Part shown: piece after piece, positions 51,188-62,900 of the stretch
Position numbering within the stretch: the stretch's first letter is position 1
Layout: every line of letters starts with the position of its first letter
Origin: Rotaria sp. Silwood1
Taxonomy: Eukaryota > Rotifera > Eurotatoria > Philodinida > Philodinidae
Assembly (NCBI GenBank): GCA_905250075.1
Contig: CAJNOP010000175.1
Coordinates: 295,093-359,092 of the forward strand
Reading direction: 5' to 3'
DNA length: 64,000 bases
The notes under the pieces: model-generated
What the model was told of the DNA's origin: nothing
The model's database searches: none
Seen by the model: the letters and a program-made list of their open reading frames with translations, nothing else
Position numbers and translations under genes: made by a program

Positions 51188-51780
51188 TTAATTTGCACAA
51201 TGTAGCTCTCTATTATCGTGTTCGTTATTTATGAGACTTGTAGTAGTAGGAGACGGACTCTTTATTTTAGCATCATTTCGTTTGAAGAAGAGTAAAATTT
51301 TAGCTAAATGTTGTCCGGACCATGTATTCATATAAAACTCGGTCATATACACTTTCGACGGATAGATGAAGAGTAACCATGTAACAACAATTGGTATTCC
51401 CTGCATTGTTTCTATTATGACTCTTATAATGTATTCTTCAGTTGAAATACCACATGGAAAATACGAATATTTAGGATTACTGGTGTTGACCGCAATAGTA
51501 TAGGGAATATATCCGATAGCATAAGCAATCGGTGGTACAAAAATGAATAAATGCGTGTGTAATAGTTTGAGAAATGCTTTTATAAACGAACCATTTTCTA
51601 TACCGTATCGACGTATACGACGTGCAAAACTAATCAAGAACAACAGGGTTGCTAGTACATAAACTGTAAGCCCTACAATAATGTAAAAAAAAACAAAGAA
51701 GATGCGTGCAGTCTGTAGGTGCGGTACATGATCCCAGTCACACTTGTAAATCATCATTGGTGTAGCAGAGCCAACAGCTA
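51188..51780 (-). CDS. 7TM (GPCR-like) receptor, C-terminal half only
   Basis: The last exon follows TTTGCAG and reads AVGSATPMMIYKCDWDHVP and on for 196 aa. It has hydrophobic helices FFVFFYIIVGLTVYVLATL, THLFIFVPPIAYAIGYIPY and IETMQGIPIVVTWLLFIYP. Between the first two is a basic loop (SFARRIRRYG), typical of a GPCR third intracellular loop. The tail is basic, then Ser/Thr rich. Together these correspond to TM5-TM7 of the rhodopsin-like receptors expanded in bdelloids, as I recall them. No exons for TM1-TM4 are visible upstream; instead the long GT-rich hairpin begins about 140 bp away. The gene is either 5'-truncated (a fragment) or has a very long intron. Ligand unknown. Confidence 0.65.
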
Positions 51781-51917
51781 CTGCAAATATAAATATTATA
51801 GTGCCATGGCATTATTCATTAAGTACTTCGATTAAAAAATTTCGGTTTTCATCCTCTATTCTATCGTATTTGGTCATCCAGCCAACATTTTTTCGAAACA
51901 TAAATAATTGAAACAAC

Positions 51918-52085
51918 GGGGTGTGGGTGTAGGTGGATGTGGGTGGGTGTGTGGGTGTAGGTGTGGGGTGTGGGTGAGTGTGGGTGTGGATGTGGGTGTG
52001 GGCGGGTGGGTGTGAGTGCGGGTATAAGCGTCGATATGGATTATTTTTACACCCATACCCACCCCCACACTCCACCCCACACCCC
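51918..52085. repeat. GT-rich / CA-rich hairpin element 8 (longest)
   Basis: A GT-rich arm of about 110 bp (51918-52026) is made of GGGTGT, GGATGT, GGGTGG and GGGTGA units. A spacer of about 20 bp follows, then a C arm of about 38 bp (52048-52085, ACACCCATACCCACCCC, then ACACTCCACCCCACACCCC). Many GGG runs give G-quadruplex potential. Minus-strand frames through it (His/Pro/Thr repeats) are artefacts. It is the most telomere-like tract in the window. Confidence 0.85.
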
Positions 52086-52639
52086 TTATTCGAGTTTGCT
52101 TCATAATTCACCTTAATTTCAGAATTTTCTGATCAAAATTTATCGTCCACCGATTGAAACTAAAACTAAAATTCGCCTGCGTTTTTGACGACGGCAGCAA
52201 TAATGAATGTCCACGTTGTGTATTTAAAAAAAAATTACTAAATATTGACCTCATACTTTCACGTGCAAATTGATCGATTATCGCATATCGCACGTCATAT
52301 TTATTCCATAAGTAATTTATACGGAATCGTAAATAAAAAAAAGTTCTTGTGTCACTTACAGAGATATAAAAAGTTTTCTTTCTTGATGAAATTTTTTTCG
52401 TGATAAAAAAATTTTTCTCGATAAAAAAAATATAATTTTTAGTGTTCAAAAAATAATCTTTTTTCTGGATGAAAAATATTATTTCTAATGTTTAAAAGAA
52501 GATTTTCTCTTTGGACAAAAAGTATTATTTTCAGTTTTCAAAAAATAAAATAGAAAAGTATGAAAAACAATAAGTACTATCTTCTTATGAATTAAAAATG
52601 TCGTTTTGATATACGAATAATAGTTCATATTTAGCTCAA

Positions 52640-52990
52640 CTGTTCGACGAAAGTGAATCGTAAGTACCCATGTTCAAATCTACTTCTCCGCATATATTCG
52701 ATAGGTTTCGACGACTCGAAATTTATATACGATGGATCTGGACAACTCGATGTTGAGAGATCTATCGGATAAAAATTCTTTTTTTCGATGAAATTCCGAT
52801 CCAGCGGAAACGATTATTCGAGTGGTTGAAAATTGCTAGTAAAAACAACCTATCACCGAGCCCTCGACCCATCTGAGAATGGCACTTTCAGGGGTCGATT
52901 TGAAAGTTCAATGCCCAACGGAAGCCAAAATCGACGCATCGAAATACCTAGCGAATGGTTGGTTGAAAAGTTAGTTAAACATAAGAAAGT
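52640..52990. repeat. TCGA-rich repeat, second copy region
   Basis: Motifs GGTTTCGACGACTCG, GGACAACTCGATG, GAGCCCTCGACCCATC and GGGGTCGATTTG resemble the cluster at 12180-13330. The upstream stretch 52200-52600 is rich in TTTTTTCG(T/A)GA-like words seen inside the hAT-like MITE. It is probably a mosaic of worn repeats; the boundaries are approximate. Confidence 0.4.
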
Positions 52991-53871
52991 AGTTCTGAAA
53001 CACTGGCAAGGGAAATGAGTTTTTCTGCTATTAACATATATTCGATTAAGGATTCATCTCAAAGACTTTCAGAAGCTTCAAACAAATGTATTTGCTTTGT
53101 CTTTCATGAAGAGGTAAGAATAGATCGAGAACAAAGTAACTCTTATTAAAACAATGAACACGATTTGCTGAAGATCTGCTTCGAATTTATCATATATGCT
53201 TTCCAGCCGTGAAACCGAAGTTAGAATAAACACAATACTAGCAAATTTGAAGAAAAACTGAACAGCTTACAAAAGCTTTCCAACACTTTTTTTAACACAA
53301 AGTGACTTTGAGAAGAAACCTGAAAGATAAAATGTCTTTCGTAACGATCAATATAAGTTGTTGTACATTCTTTTGATCGAATTCACTTTCACACATAAAC
53401 GGAGTTATATTCAGAAGCAGCAGTCGAAAAACTGAGCCATAAATTCTATGATGTGCGTCGCTATAGTAAATTCTAGGAGGAGTACTTATGATTCTTAACT
53501 CATTTGTTATCAGCAATGATTTTATGTTGGAAATGACAAGACTCTATACTATCGTACTTAGAAACAGACAAACAAATACGTTCTCATTGCCTTGAAATAG
53601 CTGCTGTATTTCGTGTCGCTGCCGCAAATAATACCAAAACGGCGAACTACGTTTTTTTCTTTGTTGAGAATAAGAACACTTTATATCAATTTAATAAAAA
53701 AGTGAGAATTGAGATCATCACGTTACTCGGTTGAAAAAGGTTTTGACAAGGTATTTTAACGGTATACAAAAAAAAAGAATAAAAACAATCCAAAAATGCA
53801 TTTTACACTTGGTCAGACGTCAGGTATAATTTATGAAGAAATTGTGCGAATGAAGAGAAAAAGTTAGAGCA

Positions 53872-54001
53872 TGGGTGTGGAGTGGGTTCAGGCGTTGATG
53901 GATAGGAATCATAGGTGTACGTGTGTGTGAGTGTCGGGCGTAAGGACGAATGTGAGTATTACTGTTACTATTCTCTATTCTTATCCCGCACCTACATCCT
54001 G
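53872..54001. repeat. GT-rich / CA-rich hairpin element 9 (degenerate)
   Basis: The G arm (53872-53955: ATGGGTGTGGAGTGGGTT, then GGTGTACGTGTGTGTGAG) is followed by a spacer of about 28 bp and a short C arm (CCCGCACCTACATCC, 53987-54001). Confidence 0.55.
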
Positions 54002-55246
54002 ATTTCTAAAACTTACTCATCAAAACGATTCATGAAAGACTCATTATCTGATAATTTATGTGTTAATGATAATGTACCACGTACATTATTGAATCGAAAA
54101 AAACACAACCAGCTAAAGCTAACAAAACGATTTTATAGACCATGAATCTATTGCACTGTATAGCGAGATGATTTTAATAATTCAAAAATATAATTAATCT
54201 GAAAAGCAAACTTTTTCAGAACAAAAATTCAGGGTGTACAGATGAAAGTAGAGAATATTAAAAGTAACAGTCACATCCACATTCACATATCCATCCAAGA
54301 AACGATCGGAAGCGGCAAGTAGATAAATACTAGTGATAAAAGAGCAACAGATGAAAAATCTTATGCAAAAAAAAAAGCATCGAATATTATATGGAGACAA
54401 TGCAAGGATAGCTCCTTCAGCTGTTCAAAGAATATTATGTAGAATACAATCAGCTATCAGACGAAAAAGATGAGAGACTCTTGAGCTGATATGCTCTCAG
54501 TATGCACAATACAAAATTTTCATGCATTCATATTTTCCACCTGAAAAACGTGACAGTTGTCTACAGATAAATCATAGCAATAGATAGTATCGATGATCTA
54601 TGAACTGGAATTGGACATCTCAAGGGTGCATGATGTTAGGGAGTGTGGCTAAAGGTTGTCATGGCTTTGCTTTGCATAAACAGTCCAAAAATATCATTCA
54701 TAAAAGCTAAGTGAATCTAGTCGTAATCCTGTTTATTCTTTAGAAATCCTGGAAGTATCTGTCAGAGTTCTGCATGTCAAGGATCTTGTCTCCAATCCTA
54801 GTAGCTCCTGTTTTCGTGATTTCTCAAGACTAAACAGAATCCTTCTCAAACTTTGTTGAAGATTTTGTCTAGGTTTTTTTCTAAGCTAAGAATGTCGGAT
54901 CCTACCTCGGATCTTTATTGAAATGCCAAGCAGAGCCTATTCAAATCTGACTGATGATCAACAAATAGCAATTTTCAAAACTTCAACATTGTCTTACCTA
55001 TTGACTCAGATCACAGATTGTTCATCAGAGTGAGTGTGATAATCATCTTCGAGATTCTTCCACATCTTAAAATTGCACATGACACAGGAATGCTGCTCTT
55101 TTCTTTTTCGAAACAATCAATATTGGAAAAAAGCAACGATGAATTCTTCCTGTCAGCTCATTTAACTTAGTTCATGTGCCTATATCGCTCATAATATCTT
55201 ACAGAGAACAAATCAACTTCGACCATCCATTTGTAAATCTGGATCG
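54002..55246. other. Intergenic, no gene recognised
   Basis: A CA-rich run at about 54270-54297 (CACATCCACATTCACATATCC) may be another lone arm. Otherwise the sequence is ordinary and non-coding, without splice-bounded frames. Confidence 0.4.
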
Positions 55247-55880
55247 TGATAAAAAGATGAAAGAAGACAAAAGGAATTTCTCGTTCATGTAGAAACAGAA
55301 TGGGTTTTTTCGCCACGCCGAAGATTGGCCATATAGAATTTCGCTGATTTTGAAAACAAAAAATGCATATATGAAATAAACTGTTCTTTGTAGATTGTAG
55401 TGTTTCACGCTGCGTCTTGTAGTACATTTTATTCCTTCCTATGCAAGCATATTAGGTGATGAAAAAAAGAAAAAAAACAATTTTCGTTCGTGTAGAGAAA
55501 AAAACGTTTTTTCTCAATGTCGAAAATTAGTCACATAGAATGTTGCTTTTGGTTGAAAACAAAAAGTATACAATTAAAATAAGTTTTACTTTGTAGATTG
55601 TAGAGCTTTTCACGCTGCATCTTGTGCCATGTTTTGTTCCCCTGTTGAGAAAGCATATCAGGGAATGAAATGATGAAAAAAACAAAAAATTAATTCCTCC
55701 CATGTTAAAATATTTATCTTTTTTATGCAGTTGAAATTAAGTCGCTCAAAATTTTGTCCATTTTGTAAACAAAAAAATGCAACTATAAAATAATCATTCG
55801 TATTTAAATTGTAGAGCTTTTTACGCTGTATCGTATAGTTTATTTTGTTTGTTAATAAAACATATTAGATAATGAAAAAA
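55247..55880. repeat. Three diverged tandem units of about 205-212 bp
   Basis: The block GATTGTAG(T/A)G..TTTCACGCTGC(G/A)TCTTGT.. appears in units 1 and 2, and as ATTGTAGAGCTTTTTACGCTG in unit 3, at about 55393, 55597 and 55808. Each is preceded by (T/G)TGAAAACAAAAA- or TGTAAACAAAAA-like sequence and followed by a GCATATTAGG- or ACATATTAGAT-like block and an A-rich run. Divergence increases towards the third unit. No coding frame is conserved across units. Confidence 0.8.
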
Positions 55881-56239
55881 TAAATTGAAAAACGCGGTCA
55901 TTTATTATGGGTCACCCACTATTTCTCCTTATTATAAAATGCAATATTAAAGAATCTACCTTTACGTTTACCTTTTTTGTAATTACCTGGTCGTTACTTA
56001 TTCTTTGAATTGGGATCTAATCAGCACAGGCAAGGGGGAAAATCAAAACAACATCGCTCTCCTACGATCAAAAAGAAAAAAAATATCATGATTTACTTGT
56101 TTGAATGCATTTTTTTCTCTTCAGTATAGACGTTTCAAGTAAGGTGCTACATATACAGAATATATACCATTTAGGTTGACTTATACTGATAAAAATTGTT
56201 TATATGAATAATGGTTTACACGATTTACTTGAATACATG

Positions 56240-56371
56240 CTAGAATGTCCTTTCGAAAATGTCCTCGGACGAAATGTCCTTTATTTTTTCGTCCTCTCAC
56301 ATACATATATATGTAAGGACGAAAAAATAAAGGACATTTCGTCCGAGGACATTTTCGAAAGGACATTCTAG
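56240..56371. repeat. 132-bp perfect foldback (56-bp arms)
   Basis: The left arm 56240-56295 starts CTAGAATGTCCTTTCGAAAA; the right arm 56316-56371 is its exact reverse complement. The 20-bp loop contains a self-palindrome, TACATATATATGTA. GTCC motifs recur inside the arms (GTCCTTT, GTCCTCGGAC, GTCCTTTATT). Perfect arms imply a very young insertion or ongoing arm conversion. No clear target duplication was seen. Confidence 0.93.
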
Positions 56372-56913
56372 ACTGTTACCATTTACTTACCGCGAATTTA
56401 CTTTTCGTTGATTACATGAAAATAACTTTCCAATAAACAATTTTTTCGTATGAAGATTTACTTTCCGTTGATTCGTTGGACGAAAAGAGATGGGCAGATG
56501 ACTAGTCATTGGCTAATAATCTCGTTCATTTCTTGTCATTGAACTAATCAATAGAAAGTAAATCGTGCACATCATGAATAGCATGATACTGTTTACCTCA
56601 TGAATGAAATATTTTTTACATTAGTTGTGCAATAACATAATAAGAAAAAAAGTATAAAAATACTTTCCAATTAGAGAATAGTTTTGTTTATGAGTGAATA
56701 TAATATTTAAACCTAAAAATATTTTTTCATTTTTTGTTTCAAAATCTATCTGTCACTGTATGTTAAATAAGTGATGAATCATGAGCTTGTACTTGCTTTA
56801 TATGAAACGATAGAAGAACTTCTTCGAAATATCATTACTAGCATTTAGTTACCCAATTAAATTCTATCAATAGAATCCAATATCTGTCTCATACATTTCA
56901 TTAGGTTTTACAT

Positions 56914-59900
56914 ATGGCAAAAAGGAAAAACTCCACTGCCGATGATAATGATTTATCTTCTGAAGATGCACACCCTCAATTTGGAATTTCTATTCAAGAA
57001 TTAGAAAAATTGATGCAAACACGAGGCCATGAAAGTATTAAAGAACTTAAGGAAATACATGGTGGTCTTAGTGGTATTGAACAAAAGCTCAAAACAAATT
57101 TAATAACCGGTAAAAACAAAACAAAATAATAGCAAACGAAGAAATCTATTATTTTTGTGTTTAGGTTTATCTGGCAAGGAAATTGATTTATCAACACGTA
57201 TAGCTACCTTTGGTCGTAATGAAATTCCACAAAAATCACCACTAACATTTCTTTGTCGTATGCGTGATGCTTTGAAAAGTTGGACACTTATTACACTTAT
57301 TATATGTGCTATCATTTCATTTGCCTTATCATTTTATCACCCAAGTGAAGAAACACTTGAAACTAAAATAGAAACAAGTAAATTTATAATCAAAATATAA
57401 AAAAAAAAGATCAAGAACAGTGTTTTATTTTTCAAATATATATTTTTTAATTTTAGAGAAAACAAATGTTGAATGGATTGAAAGTGCAGTAATTATTATT
57501 GTTGTATTGGTTGTTGTTCTAGTAACAGCATTTAATGATCGGATAAATGAACGACAAAGTCATACTCTTCAATCAATGATTGAACGTAATCAAAAATGTA
57601 ATACTATTAGAGAAAGTACAGTACAACAAATTCCAATAAAAGATATTGTTGTTGGTGATATATGTGAAATTAAATATGGAGATGTATTACCAGCTGACGG
57701 TATTGTTGTACAATCAAATGGTCTTAAAGTTGATGAATACTCCTTAACTGGGGACTCAGATTTAATTAAAAAAAATGAATCAAGAGATCCATTTCTTCTT
57801 TCAGGTTAATAAATTCTTTTTTTTCTTATTTATAAAAAATAAATAATTAAAATTTTATTATTCATTGTTTTGAATATTTGTTTAGGTACAAATATTGTGG
57901 AAGGTAGTGGTAAAATGTTAGTTTTGGCTGTTGGTGAACATAGTCAAATGGGAACGATATTCAAGTTACTAGGCGCAATCAAAGAAGAAAATAATCGTGA
58001 CAAAAGAACAAATGCTAATAAAAAACAAAGTATGACATGTAGATTTTATTTTAAACTTTAAATGTTTCTTAAACTTTTTTGTGATAAATATTCAGATACT
58101 ACTGTCGATACAGACGTTAGTGAACATCTAGTAAAATCAGAATCGGTTGAAGGTATTTGTCATTATTGTACTGTCGTTAATTCTATATTAATATTAACAT
58201 AATAATTACTACTAAATCACTCATTACAAATGCTTCTTGCTTATGATTATTTTTTTCGATAATGTTAAAAGAAAAATTCTTTTGTTTTGCATTAGACGCA
58301 ATTATTAATAAGCATAATGCAAGTGCATCACAAGAAGTTATACCTGATAATGCCAACCAAACAAGTAATGAGGATGATCCTATTCGTTTTAAAGTGGAAA
58401 AACAATCAGTTTTACACACACAATTAGCAAAATTAAATATTCAATTTAGATATGCAGGTAAAATTTTTCAAATAGGTTTCATACCAATTTTTGTTTGATT
58501 TTCATCAATGAACTTTAGTTTTAGTCTCAGTTCTTTCTAAAATTATCTTCAAAAGTTAAAGAATTTCTCTCGAGATAATTAATTTTGTTTTTGATTTGTA
58601 CCTAAAAAAAAGAAAAAATCTTTGTTTTTCATCTAGGAATGATAATTATTATTTTAACTATACTTGTTCTATTGGTTTTATTTTCAATTGAAGAATTGAT
58701 TCAACGGTAAAAGAAAAAAATTTTTTTCATCAATTTACTGTTCAAATATTTTCTATAGAAATGAATGGGGTTATAAATACTGGACTCGCATTGTACGATA
58801 TTTGATCACTTGTATAACACTGTTCATCCTTATTGTACCTGAAAGTGTATCATTAGTTGCAACATTATCATTAAGGCATATTGCTAAAGTAGAATTAAAT
58901 AATTTCAAATTTTATTATTTATTAAATAATTCTTTGATTTTGATTTTTTCTTCTATTAGAAAATGATGATAGATAATAGTTTAGTTCGCCATTTGAATAC
59001 ATGTGAAACAATTGGTAATATAACGACAATATGTTCTAATAAAACAGGAATATTAACAACAAATTATATGACTGTTGTACAAGTTTATGTTGGTGAAAAA
59101 CATTGGACAAATGTTGAAAATCCCGCTAAAGCTAAAGAAATTATTATTCCAGTTAATACAAAAGAAATTATATTTGAAGGTGTATCTGTTAATAGTAGTT
59201 ATTTTTCACACCAATTAGTAAGCTAATATTCAATTTTTTTTAAAACATAAAAAAACAAAATTCATAACGAAAAATTTTTTATTTCTGTTTTTCTTCTTTC
59301 TTTAGCCTTCAAGAAAATATGAAACATTAGCAAAACAAGCTGGAAATCAAATTGAATGTAGTTTATTAGGTTTTGTTGGTGTTCTAGGTGGAAATTATGA
59401 TGAAATACGTAGAAATTATCCAGAAGAAAAATTCGTTCATGTTTATAAATTTAAGTCTGCACGAAAATATATGTCAACGGTTATTCAACGACCTGATTCA
59501 ATTGTACGTATGTATACAAAAGGTGCATTTGAAATTATTTTAAAAAAATGTAAAACAATATTAAATCATAATGGAGATATTGTACCATTTTCAAATGTTG
59601 ATTATGATTGTCTTGTACAAACTGTTATTGAACCAATGACATGTGATGGTTTACGTACAATATGTATTGCATACAGAGATTTTTCATCAGATGATTTACC
59701 TGATTGGGATGATGAAGCTAACGTCGTTGATCAATTAACATGTATTTGTATATTTGGTATTGAAGATCCTGTACGACCTGAAATACCTGATGCTATAGCT
59801 AAATGTCGAAATGCTGGTATAACAGTACGAATGATTACAGGAGATAATATTAATACAGCTCGATCAATAGCACTTAAATGTGGTATTATATCAGCAAATG

Positions 59901-62900
59901 ATGATTATCTAGCACTCGAGAGTAAAGAATTTAATCAATGTATAAGATCAAGACCAGATGGAAAAGTAAAGAAAAGTTTTGAAAAAAAAAGAATTTTTTG
60001 TTAAAATCCGTATTTTTATTTTTAATTGTAGGTTGAACAATATTTATTTGATAAAATTTGGCCAAATTTACGTGTATTAGCTCGTTCATCATCACAAGAT
60101 AAGTATGTACTTGTGAGAGGTATTATGGCATCAAAAATCAATCCAATGCGAGAATTTGTTGCTACTATTGGTAGTGAAACAAAGGATGTTTCTGCTTTAA
60201 AAGCAGCTGATGTCGGTTTTGCAATGGTTAGTTTTGTTTTTTCTCTTAATTTTTTTATCATCTATATTGAAGAGAATGAAATTGTAAAACATAATAGGAA
60301 AATAGTATTTGTTGGCTATGGCATGATTTAGATTTTGAGAGTAACTTAAGTATAAACATAAGTTGACATTATGAAGTTTTACAATTGATTAATTGTTTTT
60401 TCAGTTACTACTATGGCTATGTGCATTATGTAGTTTTTAATGAATTATATCGAAATTTGATGCAGAGATAAATTTTTTGCGTTAATAATTTATTGTGAAA
60501 ATTTCAGCTCTTTTTATCATTACTATCCTAAGATCAAAAGTCACGAAAGCAGAGAGAGAGATGCTCTAATACAATCTGTTGAGTTCAAAATTTTTGGGAT
60601 CCAGATCGAGTGGATCAAGTCTGATCGACGAGCTCTACTCTCTAATAATTAAAAGTTATTCATTATGATGTTAGACAACTTTTGAATTTTGGCAATCTGT
60701 CTGAGACATTTTCTTGTAGAGAGCTCCTACAATCTGGAGATCCTTAAGTGACATCTGGCTAAGTTACACCTATGGTATGACGTTGCTCATATTTGAAACC
60801 TACGTGATGTATATAGTTTTGATTCAAAAGCAATTCATCATTTGTAAAAGTTCTCTCGTGAAATATGAGCTCAATAAAGATCTAGACTTAGTATATATGT
60901 AAATATAGATTAAGACAGATAGCCGACTGATGCATACATTTAAGAAAGATTTAACCACAGATCTAGAATCAGAATAAAATTAATACAGATAATGTGTGAA
61001 TCTGAAAACATATTCAAGTTTTATGTAAGTCGTCGAGGTAGTTCAATTATAAATCTCAATTGGCATTCATTTTCACATTCAATTCTATATCTTAAGTAAT
61101 AAGCTTTATCAACTTTTGTATCATACTAAATTCTGATTGTTAAGTTAATCTTTAATTTATTTAATAGGGTATACAAGGTAATGATCTAGCAAAAGAAGCA
61201 TCCGATATAATTCTTCTTGATGATAATTTTAATTCAATAGTCAAAGCTGTTATGTGGGGACGTCAGGTTTATGGTTTAATAGCAAGAACATCTCAATTTA
61301 AATTAACTATTAATTTTGCTACTATACTTTGTGTTTTTATTGGAGCATGTATTGTAAAAGAACCTCCACTGTCTGTTGCACAAATATTTTGGATTAATTC
61401 AGTTATGACTACATTGGCATCATTAGCACTTGCTTCTGAAGTATCAGCAGAAGATTTATTAACATGTAAACCCTATGAACGTACACGACTATTAATATCT
61501 CATACAACAATGAAAAATATTATTGGTCATATTTTTTATCAATTAGTTGTTATAGTTTTTATTTTATTTGCTGGTAAGACAAAATAAACAAGAAGTCATG
61601 AATAGAGATAATTATACATCTTTTTTTCTTTTTGTTTTTGAATATTAAAGGAGCTAAAATATTTGATATTGATGATGATCGTTCAGTTGATAGTATATAT
61701 AAACCATCTAAACATTTTACAATTATATTCAATGTATTTGTCTTAATAAATTTATTTAATGAAATAAATTGCCGAAAAATTTATGGTGAAAAAAATGTTT
61801 TTCGTGGAATATTTACACATTCAACTTTTTATGTTATATGGATTATTACATTTGTTATACAAATTGTTCTTGTTCAATATGGTTCATTTCTATTTTCTTG
61901 TGTTGCATTAACATTTAAACAATGGATGTGGTGTCTTCTCTTTGGTGTTTCGGTTCTTCTATGGCATCAAGTAAAAAAGATTTAGTTTTATTTTATTTTA
62001 CTTTTAGATAAATTTTATTTATTTTAGATAATTAATTTGCTCCCAACGCCACGTTATATGCCGAAATTGGATACACACGATATTGATGAACCAGCGTCAC
62101 CGAACATGTCTTCAAATGCAGGTATGTAAAAGAAGATAAAAACGAGGATTAATCGGACTATCCTCTTCTTCTTGCAATAAAACAAAACAATCAACAATGT
62201 CACTGGTGTTTTGTTCTTGTATGCAATTAATCATAACTCTGTTGAGAATTAACATCAATACATATATATTCTTAAAACTTACTTAATCTCTTTTTTTTTG
62301 TTTCTTTTGCATATCAATGACATTAGAAATGTTTTGCTTTGCTAACATCAATGCATGTACATATTTGAACAATTATACTTTACGACAATTGATATGTCTA
62401 ATAATGAGTCTCTATTCTAATCCAGACACTGAAGAATTTTTTATAAATCTACAATGAATGTTTTCAAAGGTAACTACTATTATCTAAATGAAAAAGGCAT
62501 TTCCAGCTGACGTCTATTCATTAAATCATCCTAAAACACGATAATATAAACACCATGTGCACCCACTTATTTTTGAGGTTTGATCCATCTATTCGATAAA
62601 TGTTGTTTTTTGATTTCTGTCTCCCTTAAATATATTCATTGAAATTTACCTGAGTTTGTATTTTGCTGTAGCTAGTATTTAAGATTTGAAAAGACAATGA
62701 AGAAAATGTGAAGAGCAGAAAAAGAATTATATTTTTGTCATAGTAACATTATTAAACGAAATATAATTGAGTAATAAAAATGCAAGGAATTCTAATTCGT
62801 TCATCATTTTATTTCTCTTTTATTAATAAGAAAAACGTGTGAGCTTTCGATATGTTTCGCACATCATTATCAAACACAATGAATAAGAATTAGATTGTAG

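Noticed and set aside
51812-52111. Two minus-strand frames rich in His, Thr and Pro
   Set aside because: They are translations of the GT/CA hairpin tract, with no other coding sign.
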